Positions 50,077 through 60,854 of a stretch of DNA of 64,000 bases are shown one piece after another (the stretch's first letter is position 1; every line of letters begins with the position of its first letter). The stretch lies in NCBI RefSeq assembly GCF_029227915.1, contig NC_079887.1:3596001-3660000 (forward strand), read 5' to 3'. The translations under genes were made by a program, and so were the position numbers. The notes under the pieces are model-generated. The model was given only the letters and a program-made list of their open reading frames with translations, made no database searches and was not told where the DNA came from. The DNA is from Hydractinia symbiolongicarpus. Taxonomy: Eukaryota > Cnidaria > Hydrozoa > Anthoathecata > Hydractiniidae.

Positions 50077-51908
50077 GACTTGTAGTTTTTAAAAATGTTT
50101 TCATTTTTGATGAGACGCTGAATAAAAGGAGTTTAATCGCCGGCAAACGAAAACCCGCCATTTCCCGTAAACCCAGGACTCGGCCCGTATAATCAAAAGT
50201 ATACAAAGAAAGTACCCAGGGAGTAAACTCATTTTCCGAACGATTTTTTAAATTATTTTTTCACCACTAAAACGCATGAGACTTGTAGTTTTCAAAAATG
50301 TTTTCATTTTTGATGAGACGCTGAATAAAAGAAGTTTAATCGCCGGCAAACGAAAACCTGCGATTTCCCGTAAATCCCGGACTCGGCCCGTATAGTCAAA
50401 AGTATACAAAGAAAGTACCCTGTGAGTAAACTAATTTCCCGAACGATTTTTTAAATTATTTTTTCACCACTAAAACGCATGAGACTTGTAGTTTTCAAAA
50501 ATGTTTTCATTTTTGATGAGACGCTTAATAAAAGAGGTTTAATCGCCGGCAAACGAAAACCCGCGATTTCCAGTAAATCCCGGGGGTGGCCCGTATAGTC
50601 GAATGTATACAAAGAAAGTACCCAGGGAGTAAACTCATTTCCCGAACGATTTTTTGAATTATTATTTCTCCACTAAAGCCCATGAGACTTGTAGTTTTTA
50701 AAAATGTCTTCATTTTTGACGAGACGCTGAATAAAAGAAGTTTAATCGCCGGCAAACCAAAACCCGCGACTTCCCGTAAATCCCGGACTCGGCCCGTATA
50801 GTCAAAAGTATACAAAGAAACTACCCAGGGAGTAAACTCTTTTCCAGAACGATTTTTTAAATTATCTTTTCACCACTAAAACGCATGAGACTTGTAGTTT
50901 TCAAAAATGTTTTCATTTTTGATGAGACGCTGAATAAAAGAAGTTTAATCGCCGGCAAACGAAAACCTGCGATTTCCCGTAAATCCCGGACTCGGCCCGT
51001 AAAGTCGAAAGTATACAAAGAAAGTAACCAGGGAGTAAAATCATTTCCCGAACGATTTTTCAATTTATTATTTCACCACTAAAGCCCATGAGACTTGTAG
51101 TTTTTAAAAATGTTTTCATTTTTGATGAGACGCTGAATAAAAGGAGTTTAATTGCCGGAAAACGAAAACCCGCCATTTCCCGTAAACCCAGGACTCGGCC
51201 CGTATAATCAAAAGTATACAAAGAAAGTACCCAGGGAGTAAACTCATTTTCCGAACGATTTTTCAAATTATTTTTTCACCACTAAAACGCATGAGACTTG
51301 TAGTTTTCAAAAATGTTTTCATTTTTGATGAGACGCTGAATAAAAGAAGTTTAATCGCTGGCAAACGAAAACCTGCGATTTCCCGTAAATCCCGGACTCG
51401 GCCCGTATAGTCAAAAGTATACAAAGAAAGTACCCAGGAAGTAAACTCAATTCCCGAACGATTTTTCAAATTATTACTTCACCACTAAAGCCCATGAGAC
51501 TTGTTGTTTTTGAAAATGTTTTCATTCTTGATGAGACGCTGAATAAAAGAAGTTTAATCGCCGGCAAACGAAAACCTGCGACTTCCCGTAAATCCCGGAC
51601 TCGGCCCGTATAGTCAAAAGTATACAAGGAAAGTACCCAGGGAGTAAACTCATTTCCCGAACGATTTTTTAAATTATTTTTTTCACCACTAAAACGCATG
51701 AGACTTGTAGTTTTCAAAAATGTTTTCATTTTTGATGAGACGCTGAATAAAAGAAGTTTAATCGCCGGCAAACAAAAACCTGCGATTTCCTGTAAATCCC
51801 GGACTCGGCCCGTATAGTCAAAAGTATACAAGGAAAGTACCCAGGGAGTAAACTCTTTTCCAGAACGATTTTTTAAATTATCTTTTCACCACTAAAACGC
51901 ATGAGACT
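50077..51908 (+). repeat. 1,828 bp HOR (9 monomers), copy 2
   Basis: Partner of 48,045-50,076 minus one monomer. Its few private changes include GGCAAACCAAAAC near 50,754 and AATCGCTGGC near 51,354. Confidence 0.87.
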
Positions 51909-52656
51909 TGTAGTTTTCAAAAATGTTTTCATTTTTGATGAGACGCTGAATAAAAGAAGTTTAATCGCCGGCAAACAAAAACCTGCGATTTCCTGTAAAT
52001 CCCGGACTCGGCCCGTATAGTCAAAAGTATACAAAGAAACTACCCAGGGAGTAAACTCTTTTCCAGAACGATTTTTTAAATTATCTTTTCACCACTAAAA
52101 CGCATGAGACTTGTAGTTTTCAAAAATGTTTTCATTTTTGATGAGACGCTGAATAAAAGAAGTTTAATCGCCGGCAAACGAAAACCTGCGATTTCCCGTA
52201 AATCCCGGACTCGGCCCGCAAAGTCAAAAGTATACAAAGAAAGTAAACAGGGAGTAAAATCATTTACTGAACGATTTTTCAAATTATTATTTCACCACTA
52301 AAGCCCATGAGACTTGTAGTTTTTAAAAATGTTTTCATTTTTGATGAGACGCTGAATAAAAGGAGTTTAATCGCCGGCAAACGAAAACCCGCCATTTCCC
52401 GTAAACCCAGGACTCGGCCCGTATAATCAAAAGTATACAAAGAAAGTACCCAGGGAGTAAACTCATTTTCCGAACGATTTTTTAAATTATTTTTTCACCA
52501 CTAAAACGCATGAGACTTGTAGTTTTCAAAAATGTTTTCATTTTTGATGAGACGCTGAATAAAAGAAGTTTAATCGCCGGCAAATGAAAACCTGCGATTT
52601 CCCGTAAATCCCGGACTCGGCCCGTATAGTCAAAAGTATACAAAGAAAGTACCCAG
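51845..52656 (+). repeat. 812 bp tetramer, copy 1 of 2
   Basis: Repeats at exactly 812 bp. Both copies have CCCGCAAAGTC, AAGTAAACAGGG and CATTTACTGAACG (near 52,216-52,274 and 53,028-53,086), variants not seen elsewhere. Also shared are TTTCCTGTAAATC and GGCAAATGAAAACC. Confidence 0.88.
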
Positions 52657-53468
52657 GGAGTAAACTCATTTTCCGAACGATTTTTTAAATTATCTTTTCA
52701 CCACTAAAACGCATGAGACTTGTAGTTTTCAAAAATGTTTTCATTTTTGATGAGACGCTGAATAAAAGAAGTTTAATCGCCGGCAAACAAAAACCTGCGA
52801 TTTCCTGTAAATCCCGGACTCGGCCCGTATAGTCAAAAGTATACAAAGAAACTACCCAGGGAGTAAACTCTTTTCCAGAACGATTTTTTAAATTATCTTT
52901 TCACCACTAAAACGCATGAGACTTGTAGTTTTCAAAAATGTTTTCATTTTTGATGAGACGCTGAATAAAAGAAGTTTAATCGCCGGCAAACGAAAACCTG
53001 CGATTTCCCGTAAATCCCGGACTCGGCCCGCAAAGTCAAAAGTATACAAAGAAAGTAAACAGGGAGTAAAATCATTTACTGAACGATTTTTCAAATTATT
53101 ATTTCACCACTAAAGCCCATGAGACTTGTAGTTTTTAAAAATGTTTTCATTTTTGATGAGACGCTGAATAAAAGGAGTTTAATCGCCGGCAAACGAAAAC
53201 CCGCCATTTCCCGTAAACCCAGGACTCGGCCCGTATAATCAAAAGTATACAAAGAAAGTACCCAGGGAGTAAACTCATTTTCCGAACGATTTTTTAAATT
53301 ATTTTTTCACCACTAAAACGCATGAGACTTGTAGTTTTCAAAAATGTTTTCATTTTTGATGAGACGCTGAATAAAAGAAGTTTAATCGCCGGCAAATGAA
53401 AACCTGCGATTTCCCGTAAATCCCGGACTCGGCCCGTATAGTCAAAAGTATACAAAGAAAGTACCCAG
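52657..53468 (+). repeat. 812 bp tetramer, copy 2 of 2
   Basis: Partner of the preceding tetramer, with no difference that I noticed over most of its length. The match ends near 53,468 where CCCAGGGAG becomes CCCAGGAAG. Confidence 0.87.
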
Positions 53469-53499
53469 GAAGTAAACTCAATTCCCGAACGATTTTTCA

Positions 53500-54312
53500 A
53501 ATTATTATTTCACCACTAAAGCCCATGAGACTTGTAGTTTTCAAAAATGTTTTCATTTTTGATGAGACGCTTAATAAAAGAGGTTTAATCGCCGGCAAAC
53601 GAAAACCCGCGATTTCCAGTAAATCCCGGGGGTGGCCCGTATAGTCAAATGTATACAAAGAAAGTACCCAGGGAGTAAACTCATTTCCCGAACGATTTTT
53701 TGAATTATTATTTCTCCACTAAAGCCCATGAGACTTGTAGTTTTTAAAAATGTTTTCATTTTTGATGAGACGCTGAATAAAAGAAGTTTAATCGCCGGCA
53801 AACGAAAACCCGCGACTTCCCGTAAATCCCGGACTCGGCCCGTATAGTCAAAAGTATACAAGGAAAGTACCCAGGGAGTAAACTCATTTCCCGAACGATT
53901 TTTTAAATTATTTTTTTCACCACTAAAACGCATGAGACTTGTAGTTTTCAAAAATGTTTTCATTTTTGATGAGACGCTGAATAAAAGAAGTTTAATCGCC
54001 GGCAAACAAAAACCTGCGATTTCCCGTAAATCCCGGACTCGGCCGTATAGTGAAAAGTATACAAAGAAACTACCCAGGGAGTAAACTCTTTTCCAGAACG
54101 ATTTTTTAAATTATCTTTTCACCACTAAAACGCATGAGACTTGTAGTTTTCAAAAATGTTTTCATTTTTGATGAGACGCTGAATAAAAGAAGTTTAATCG
54201 CCGGCAAACGAAAACCTGCGATTTCCCGTAAATCCCGGACTCGGCCCGTAAAGTCAAAAGTATACAAAGAAAGTAACCAGGGAGTAAAATCATTTCCCGA
54301 ACGATTTTTCAA
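53500..54312 (+). repeat. 812-813 bp tetramer, copy 1 of 2
   Basis: A different tetramer from the one upstream, carrying a GGGGGTGG monomer with TAGTCAAATG instead of TAGTCGAATG, a B-type, a T7 A-type and a CCCGTAAAGTC monomer. It begins in a chimeric monomer that has the B-type left part (AAAGCCCATGAG) and the A-type right part (TTTTCAAAAATG). A one-base loss (CTCGGCCGTATAG near 54,041) distinguishes it. Confidence 0.85.
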
Positions 54313-55125
54313 ATTATTATTTCACCACTAAAGCCCATGAGACTTGTAGTTTTCAAAAATGTTTTCATTTTTGATGAGACGCTTAATAAAAGAGGTTTAA
54401 TCGCCGGCAAACGAAAACCCGCGATTTCCAGTAAATCCCGGGGGTGGCCCGTATAGTCAAATGTATACAAAGAAAGTACCCAGGGAGTAAACTCATTTCC
54501 CGAACGATTTTTTGAATTATTATTTCTCCACTAAAGCCCATGAGACTTGTAGTTTTTAAAAATGTTTTCATTTTTGATGAGACGCTGAATAAAAGAAGTT
54601 TAATCGCCGGCAAACGAAAACCCGCGACTTCCCGTAAATCCCGGACTCGGCCCGTATAGTCAAAAGTATACAAGGAAAGTACCCAGGGAGTAAACTCATT
54701 TCCCGAACGATTTTTTAAATTATTTTTTTCACCACTAAAACGCATGAGACTTGTAGTTTTCAAAAATGTTTTCATTTTTGATGAGACGCTGAATAAAAGA
54801 AGTTTAATCGCCGGCAAACAAAAACCTGCGATTTCCCGTAAATCCCGGACTCGGCCCGTATAGTGAAAAGTATACAAAGAAACTACCCAGGGAGTAAACT
54901 CTTTTCCAGAACGATTTTTTAAATTATCTTTTCACCACTAAAACGCATGAGACTTGTAGTTTTCAAAAATGTTTTCATTTTTGATGAGACGCTGAATAAA
55001 AGAAGTTTAATCGCCGGCAAACGAAAACCTGCGATTTCCCGTAAATCCCGGACTCGGCCCGTAAAGTCAAAAGTATACAAAGAAAGTAACCAGGGAGTAA
55101 AATCATTTCCCGAACGATTTTTCAA
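54313..55125 (+). repeat. 812-813 bp tetramer, copy 2 of 2
   Basis: Partner of 53,500-54,312 without the single-base loss, so it is the better reference. It keeps the chimeric first monomer and the private TAGTGAAAAG variant near 54,862. Confidence 0.85.
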
Positions 55126-55407
55126 ATTATTATTTCACCACTAAAGCCCATGAGACTTGTAGTTTTTAAAAATGTTTTCATTTTTGATGAGACGCTGAAT
55201 AAAAGGAGTTTAATCGCCGGCAAACGAAAACCCGCCATTTCCCGTAAACCCAGGACTGGGCCCGTATAATCAAAAGTATACAAAGAAAGTACCCAGGGAG
55301 TAAACTCATTTTCCGAACGATTTTTTAAATTATTTTTTCACCACTAAAACGCATGAGACTTGTAGTTTTCAAAAATGTTTTCATTTTTGATGAGACGCTG
55401 AATAAAA

Positions 55408-55611
55408 GAAGTTTAATCGCCGGCAAACGAAAACCTGCGATTTCCCGTAAATCCCGGACTCGGCCCGTATAGTCAAAAGTATACAAAGAAAGTACCCAGG
55501 GAGTAAACTCATTTCCCGAACGATTTTTTAAATTATTTTTTTCACCACTAAAACGCATGAGACTTGTAGTTTTCAAAAATGTTTTCATTTTTGATGAGAC
55601 GCTGAATAAAA
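55408..55611 (+). repeat. Representative consensus-like monomer (204 bp form)
   Basis: This copy matches my by-eye consensus except for one extra T in the T-run before CACCAC, giving 204 instead of 203 bp. In order it contains: a GCCGGC palindrome (55,419-55,424), a GC-rich segment to about base 60, a GTATAC palindrome (55,479-55,484), an AT-rich block with T-runs, the motif ACGCATGAGAC, a long dyad (55,573-55,594) and AATAAA (55,605-55,610). The 203 bp consensus has 41 C and 35 G (37% G+C) and 12 CpG dinucleotides. It is a useful reference for aligning all other copies. Confidence 0.95.
55573..55594. repeat. Conserved 9-bp-arm inverted repeat within each monomer (hairpin or cruciform dyad)
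   Basis: The sequence reads TCAAAAATG, then a TTTT loop, then CATTTTTGA, the exact reverse complement of the first arm. The same dyad is present in most A-type monomers. In B-type monomers, where TTTTC becomes TTTTT, seven pairs remain (AAAAATG with CATTTTT). In the ACATGAG subfamily the loop-closing C becomes G (TTTTGATTTTTG), which breaks the innermost pair. Dyads are common in centromeric satellites; whether this one extrudes or binds a protein is not shown by sequence. Confidence 0.9.
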
Positions 55612-56109
55612 GAAGTTTAATCGCCGGCAAACAAAAACCTGCGATTTCCCGTAAATCCCGGACTCGGCCCGTATAGTCAAAAGTATACAAAGAAACTACC
55701 CAGGGAGTAAACTCTTTTCCAGAACGATTTTTTAAATTATCTTTTCACCACTAAAACGCATGAGACTTGTAGTTTTCAAAAATGTTTTCATTTTTGATGA
55801 GACGCTGAATAAAAGAAGTTTAATCGCCGGCAAACGAAAACCTGCGATTTCCCGTAAATCCCGGACTCGGCCCGTAAAGTCAAAAGTATACAAAGAAAGT
55901 AACCAGGGAGTAAAATCATTCCCCGAACGATTTTTCAAATTATTATTTCACCACTAAAGCCCATGAGACTTGTAGTTTTTAAAAATGTTTTCATTTTTGA
56001 TGAGACGCTGAATAAAAGGAGTTTAATCGCCGGCAAACGAAAACCCGCCATTTCCCGTAAACCCAGGACTCGGCCCGTATAATCAAAAGTATACAAAGAA
56101 AGTACCCAG

Positions 56110-57125
56110 GGAGTAAACTCATTTTCCGAACGATTTTTTAAATTATTTTTTTCACCACTAAAACGCATGAGACTTGTAGTTTTCAAAAATGTTTTCATTT
56201 TTGATGAGACGCTGAAAAAAAGAAGTTTAATCGCCGGCAAACGAAAACCTGCGATTTCCCGTAAATCCCGGACTCGGCCCGTAAAGTCAAAAGTATACAA
56301 AGAAAGTAACCAGGGAGTAAAATCATTTCCCGAACGATTTTTCAAATTATTATTTCACCACTAAAGCCCATGAGACTTGTAGTTTTTAAAAATGTTTTCA
56401 TTTTTGATGAGTCGCTGAATAAAAGGAGTTTAATCGCCGGCAAACGAATACCCGCCATTTCCCGTAAACCCAGGATTCGGCCCGTATAATCAAAAGTATA
56501 CAAAGAAAGTACCCAGGGAGTAAACTCATTTTCCGAACGATTTTTTAAATTATTTTTTCACCACTAAAACGCATGAGACTTGTAGTTTTCAAAAATGTTT
56601 TCATTTTTGATGAGACGCTGAATAAAAGAAGTTTAATCGCCGGCAAACGAAAACCTGCGATTTCCCGTAAATCCCGGACTCGGCCCGTATAGTCAAAAGT
56701 ATACAAAGAAAGTACCCAGGAAGTAAACTCAATTCCCGAACGATTTTTCAAATTATTATTTCACCACTAAAGCCCATGAGACTTGTTGTTTTTAAAAATG
56801 TTTTCATTCTTGATGAGACGCTGAATAAAAGAAGTTTAATCGCCGGCAAACGAAAACCCGCGACTTCCCGTAAATCCCGGACTCGGCCCGTATAGTCAAA
56901 AGTATACAAGGAAAGTACCCAGGGAGTAAACTCATTTCCCGAACGATTTTTTAAATTATTTTTTTCACCACTAAAACGCATGAGACTTGTAATTTTCAAA
57001 AATGTTTTCATTTTTGATGAGACGCTGAATAAAAGAAGTTTAATCGCCGGCAAACAAAAACCTGCGATTTCCCGTAAATCCCGAACTCGGCCCGTATAGT
57101 CAAAAGTATACAAAGAAACTACCCA
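56110..57125 (+). repeat. 2,642 bp-offset repeat, copy 1
   Basis: About 1 kb recurring at 58,752-59,767 (13 monomers later). Shared private markers are GATGAGTCGCTG (56,406 and 59,048), TGTAATTTTCAAA, and AAATCCCGAACTCGG near 57,080 and 59,722. Confidence 0.83.
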
Positions 57126-58751
57126 GGGAGTAAACTCTTTTCCAGAACGATTTTTTAAATTATCTTTTCACCACTAAAACGCATGAGACTTGTAGTTTTC
57201 AAAAATGTTTTCATTTTTGATGAGACGCTGAATAAAAGAAGTTTAATCGTCGGCAAAAGAAAACCCGCCATTTCCCGTAAACCCAGGACTCGGCCCGTAT
57301 AATCAAAAGTATACAAAGAAAGTACCCAGGGAGTAAACTCATTTTCCGAACGATTTTTTAAATTATTTTTTCACCACTAAAACGCATGAGACTTGTAGTT
57401 TTCAAAAATGTTTTCATTTTTGATGAGACGCTGAATAAAAGAAGTTTAATCGCCGGCAAACGAAAACCTGCGATTTCCCGTAAATCCCGGACTCGGCCCG
57501 TATAGTCAAAAGTATACAAAGAAAGTACCCAGGAAGTAAACTCAATTCCCGAACGATTTTTCAAATTATTATTTCACCACTAAAGCCCATGAGACATGTT
57601 GTTTTTAAAAATGTTTTCATTCTTGATGAGACGCTGAATAAAAGGAGTTTAATCGCCGGCAAACGAAAACCCGCGACTTCCCGTAAATCCCGGACTCGGC
57701 CCGTATAGTCAAAAGTATACAAGGAAAGTACCCAGGGAGTAAACTCATTTCCCGAACGATTTTTTAAATTATTTTTTTCACCACTAAAACGCATGAGACT
57801 TGTAGTTTTCAAAAATGTTTTCATTTTTGATGAGACGCTGAATAAAAGAAGTTTAATCGCCGGCAAACAAAAACCTGCGATTTCCCGTAAATCCCGGACT
57901 CGGCCCGTATAGTCAAAAGTATACAAAGAAACTACCCAGGGAGGAAACTCTTTTCCAGAACGATTTTTTAAATTATCTTTTCACCACTAAAACGCATGAG
58001 ACTTGTAGTTTTCAAAAATGTTTTCATTTTTGATGAGACGCTGAATAAAAGAAGTTTAATCGCCGGCAAACGAAAACCTGCGATTTCCCGTAAATCCCGG
58101 ACTCGGCCCGTAAAGTCAAAAGTATACAAAGAAAGTAACCAGGGAGTAAAATCATTCCCCGAACGATTTTTCAAATTATTATTTCACCACTAAAGCCCAT
58201 GAGACTTGTAGTTTTTAAAAATGTTTTCATTTTTGATGAGACGCTGAATAAAAGGAGTTTAATCGCCGGCAAACGAAAACCCGCCATTTCCCGTAAACCC
58301 AGGACTCGGCCCGTATAATCAAAAGTATACAAAGAAAGTACCCAGGGAGTAAACACATTTTCCGAACGATTTTTTAAATTATTTTTTCACCACTAAAACG
58401 CATGAGACTTGTAGTTTTCAAAAATGTTTTCATTTTTGATGAGACGCTGAATAAAAGAAGTTTAATCTCCGGCAAATGAAAACCTGCGATTTCCCGTAAA
58501 TCCCGGACTCGGCCCGTATAGTCAAAAGTATACAAAGAAAGTACCCAGGAAGTAAACTCAATTCCCGAACGATTTTTCAAATTATTATTTCACCACTAAA
58601 GCCCATGAGACTTGTTGTTTTTAAAAATGTTTTCATTCTTGATGAGACGCTGAATAAAAGAAGTTTAATCGCCGGCAAACGAAAACCCGCGACTTCCCGG
58701 AAATCCCGGACTCGGCCCGTATAGTCAAAAGTATACAAGGAAAGTACCCAG

Positions 58752-59767
58752 GGAGTAAACTCATTTCCCGAACGATTTTTTAAATTATTTTTTTCACCAC
58801 TAAAACGCATGAGACTTGTAGTTTTCAAAAATGTTTTCATTTTTGATGAGACGCTGAATAAAAGAAGTTTAATCGCCGGCAAACGAAAACCTGCGATTTC
58901 CCGTAAATCCCGGACTCGGCCCGTAAAGTCAAAAGTATACAAAGAAAGTAACCAGGGAGTAAAATCATTTCCCGAACGATTTTTCAAATTATTATTTCAC
59001 CACTAAAGCCCATGAGACTTGTAGTTTTTAAAAATGTTTTCATTTTTGATGAGTCGCTGAATAAAAGGAGTTTAATCGCCGGCAAACGAAAACCCGCCAT
59101 TTCCCGTAAACCCAGGACTCGGCCCGTATAATCAAAAGTATACAAAGAAAGTACCCAGGGAGTAAACTCATTTTCCGAACGATTTTTTAAATTATTTTTT
59201 CACCACTAAAACGCATGAGACTTGTAGTTTTCAAAAATGTTTTCATTTTTGATGAGACGCTGAATAAAAGAAGTTTAATCGCCGGCAAACGAAAACCTGC
59301 GATTTCCCGTAAATCCCGGACTCGGCCCGTATAGTCAAAAGTATACAAAGAAAGTACCCAGGAAGTAAACTCAATTCCCGAACGATTTTTCAAATTATTA
59401 TTTCACCACTAAAGCCCATGAGACTTGTTGTTTTTAAAAATGTTTTCATTCTTGATGAGACGCTGAATAAAAGAAGTTTAATCGCCGGCAAACGAAAACC
59501 CGCGACTTCCCGTAAATCCCGGACTCGGCCCGTATAGTCAAAAGTATACAAGGAAAGTACCCAGGGAGTAAACTCATTTCCCGAACGATTTTTTAAATTA
59601 TTTTTTTCACCACTAAAACGCATGAGACTTGTAATTTTCAAAAATGTTTTCATTTTTGATGAGACGCTGAATAAAAGAAGTTTAATCGCCGGCAAACAAA
59701 AACCTGCGATTTCCCGTAAATCCCGAACTCGGCCCGTATAGTCAAAAGTATACAAAGAAACTACCCA
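58752..59767 (+). repeat. 2,642 bp-offset repeat, copy 2
   Basis: Partner of 56,110-57,125. The TGTAATTTTC and CCCGAACTCGG variants reappear at 61,660-61,755 and 63,490-63,580, tying this copy to the downstream 1,826 bp HOR. Confidence 0.82.
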
Positions 59768-60854
59768 GGGAGTAAACTCATTTCCCGAACGATTTTTTAA
59801 ATTATTTTTTCACCACTGAAACGCATGAGACTTGTAGTTTTCAGAAATGTTTTCATTTTTGATGAGACGCTTATTGAAAGTGGTTTAATCGCCGGCAAAC
59901 GAAAACCGCGATTTCCCGTAAATCCCGGGCTTGGCCCGTATAGTCGAATGCATACAAAGAAAGTACCCTGTGAGTAAACTCATTTCCAAAACGATTTTTT
60001 AGAGTATCTTTTCACCACTAAAACGCATGAGACATGAGTTTTCAAAAATGTTTTGATTTTTGATGAGACGCTGAATAAAAGAAGTTTAATCGCCGGCAAA
60101 CGAAAACTTGCGATTTCCCGTAAATCCCGGACTCGGCCCGTAAAGTCAAAAGTATACAAAGAAAGTAACCAGGGAGTAAAATCATTTCCCGAACGATTTT
60201 TCAAATTATTATTTCACCACTAAAGCCCATGAGACTTGTAGTTTTTAAAAATGTTTTCATTTTTGATGAGACGCTGAATAAAAGGAGTTTAATCGCCGGC
60301 AAACGAAAACCCGCCATTTCCCGTAAACCCAGGACTCGGCCCGTATAATCAAAAGTATACAAAGAAAGTACCCAGGGAGTAAACTCATTTTCCGAACGAT
60401 TTTTTAAATTATTTTTTCACCACTAAAACGCATGAGACTTGTAGTTTTCAAAAATGTTTTCATTTTTGATGAGACGCTGAATAAAAAAAGTTTAATCGCC
60501 GGCAAACGAAAACCTGCGATTTCCCGTAAATCTCGGACTCGGCCCGTATAGTCAAAAGTATACAAAGAAAGTACCCAGGAAGTAAACTCAATTCCCGAAC
60601 GATTTTTCAAATTATTATTTCACCACTAAAGCCCATGAGACTTGTTGTTTTTAAAAATGTTTTCATTCTTGATGAGACGCTGAATAAAAGAAGTTTAATC
60701 GCCGGCAAACGAAAACCCGCGACTTCCCGTAAATCCCGGACTCGGCCCGTATAGTCAAAAGTATACAAGGAAAGTACCCAGGGAGTAAACTCATTTCCCG
60801 AACGATTTTTTAAATTATTTTTTTCACCACTAAAACGCATGAGACTTGTAATTT

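Larger units (their letters stand above)
55126..60854 (+). repeat. 4/5-monomer periodic region with TTGTTG/CATTCTTG subfamily
   Basis: The monomer with CAGGAAGTAAACTCAATTCCC recurs at offsets of about 813, 1,016, 813 and 1,217 bp (antisense frame ends at 56,545, 57,358, 58,374, 59,187 and 60,404). It is followed in most cases by the TTGTTG / CATTCTTGATG monomer, then a CAAGGAAAG monomer with a T7-run. Within it, 56,110-57,125 recurs at 58,752-59,767. No gene is seen. Confidence 0.82.

Noticed and set aside
54947-55144. 65-codon plus-strand frame starting MRLVVFKNVF, repeated more than 20 times
   Set aside because: It is open only in monomers with CCCGTAAAGTC or CCCGCAAAGTC instead of CCCGTATAGTC, overlaps an antisense frame, and recurs just as the HOR does. 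No sign of selection for coding.
55590-55636. Hammerhead ribozyme core: TTGATGAG followed in the next monomer by ACGAAAAC, plus a downstream TAGTC
   Set aside because: Satellite-encoded hammerheads are known, so I checked. The bases flanking the two core pieces do not pair to form stem II (only the first pair is possible), and no stem III joins the GAAA part to the TAGTC. The core is also not an exact CTGATGA.
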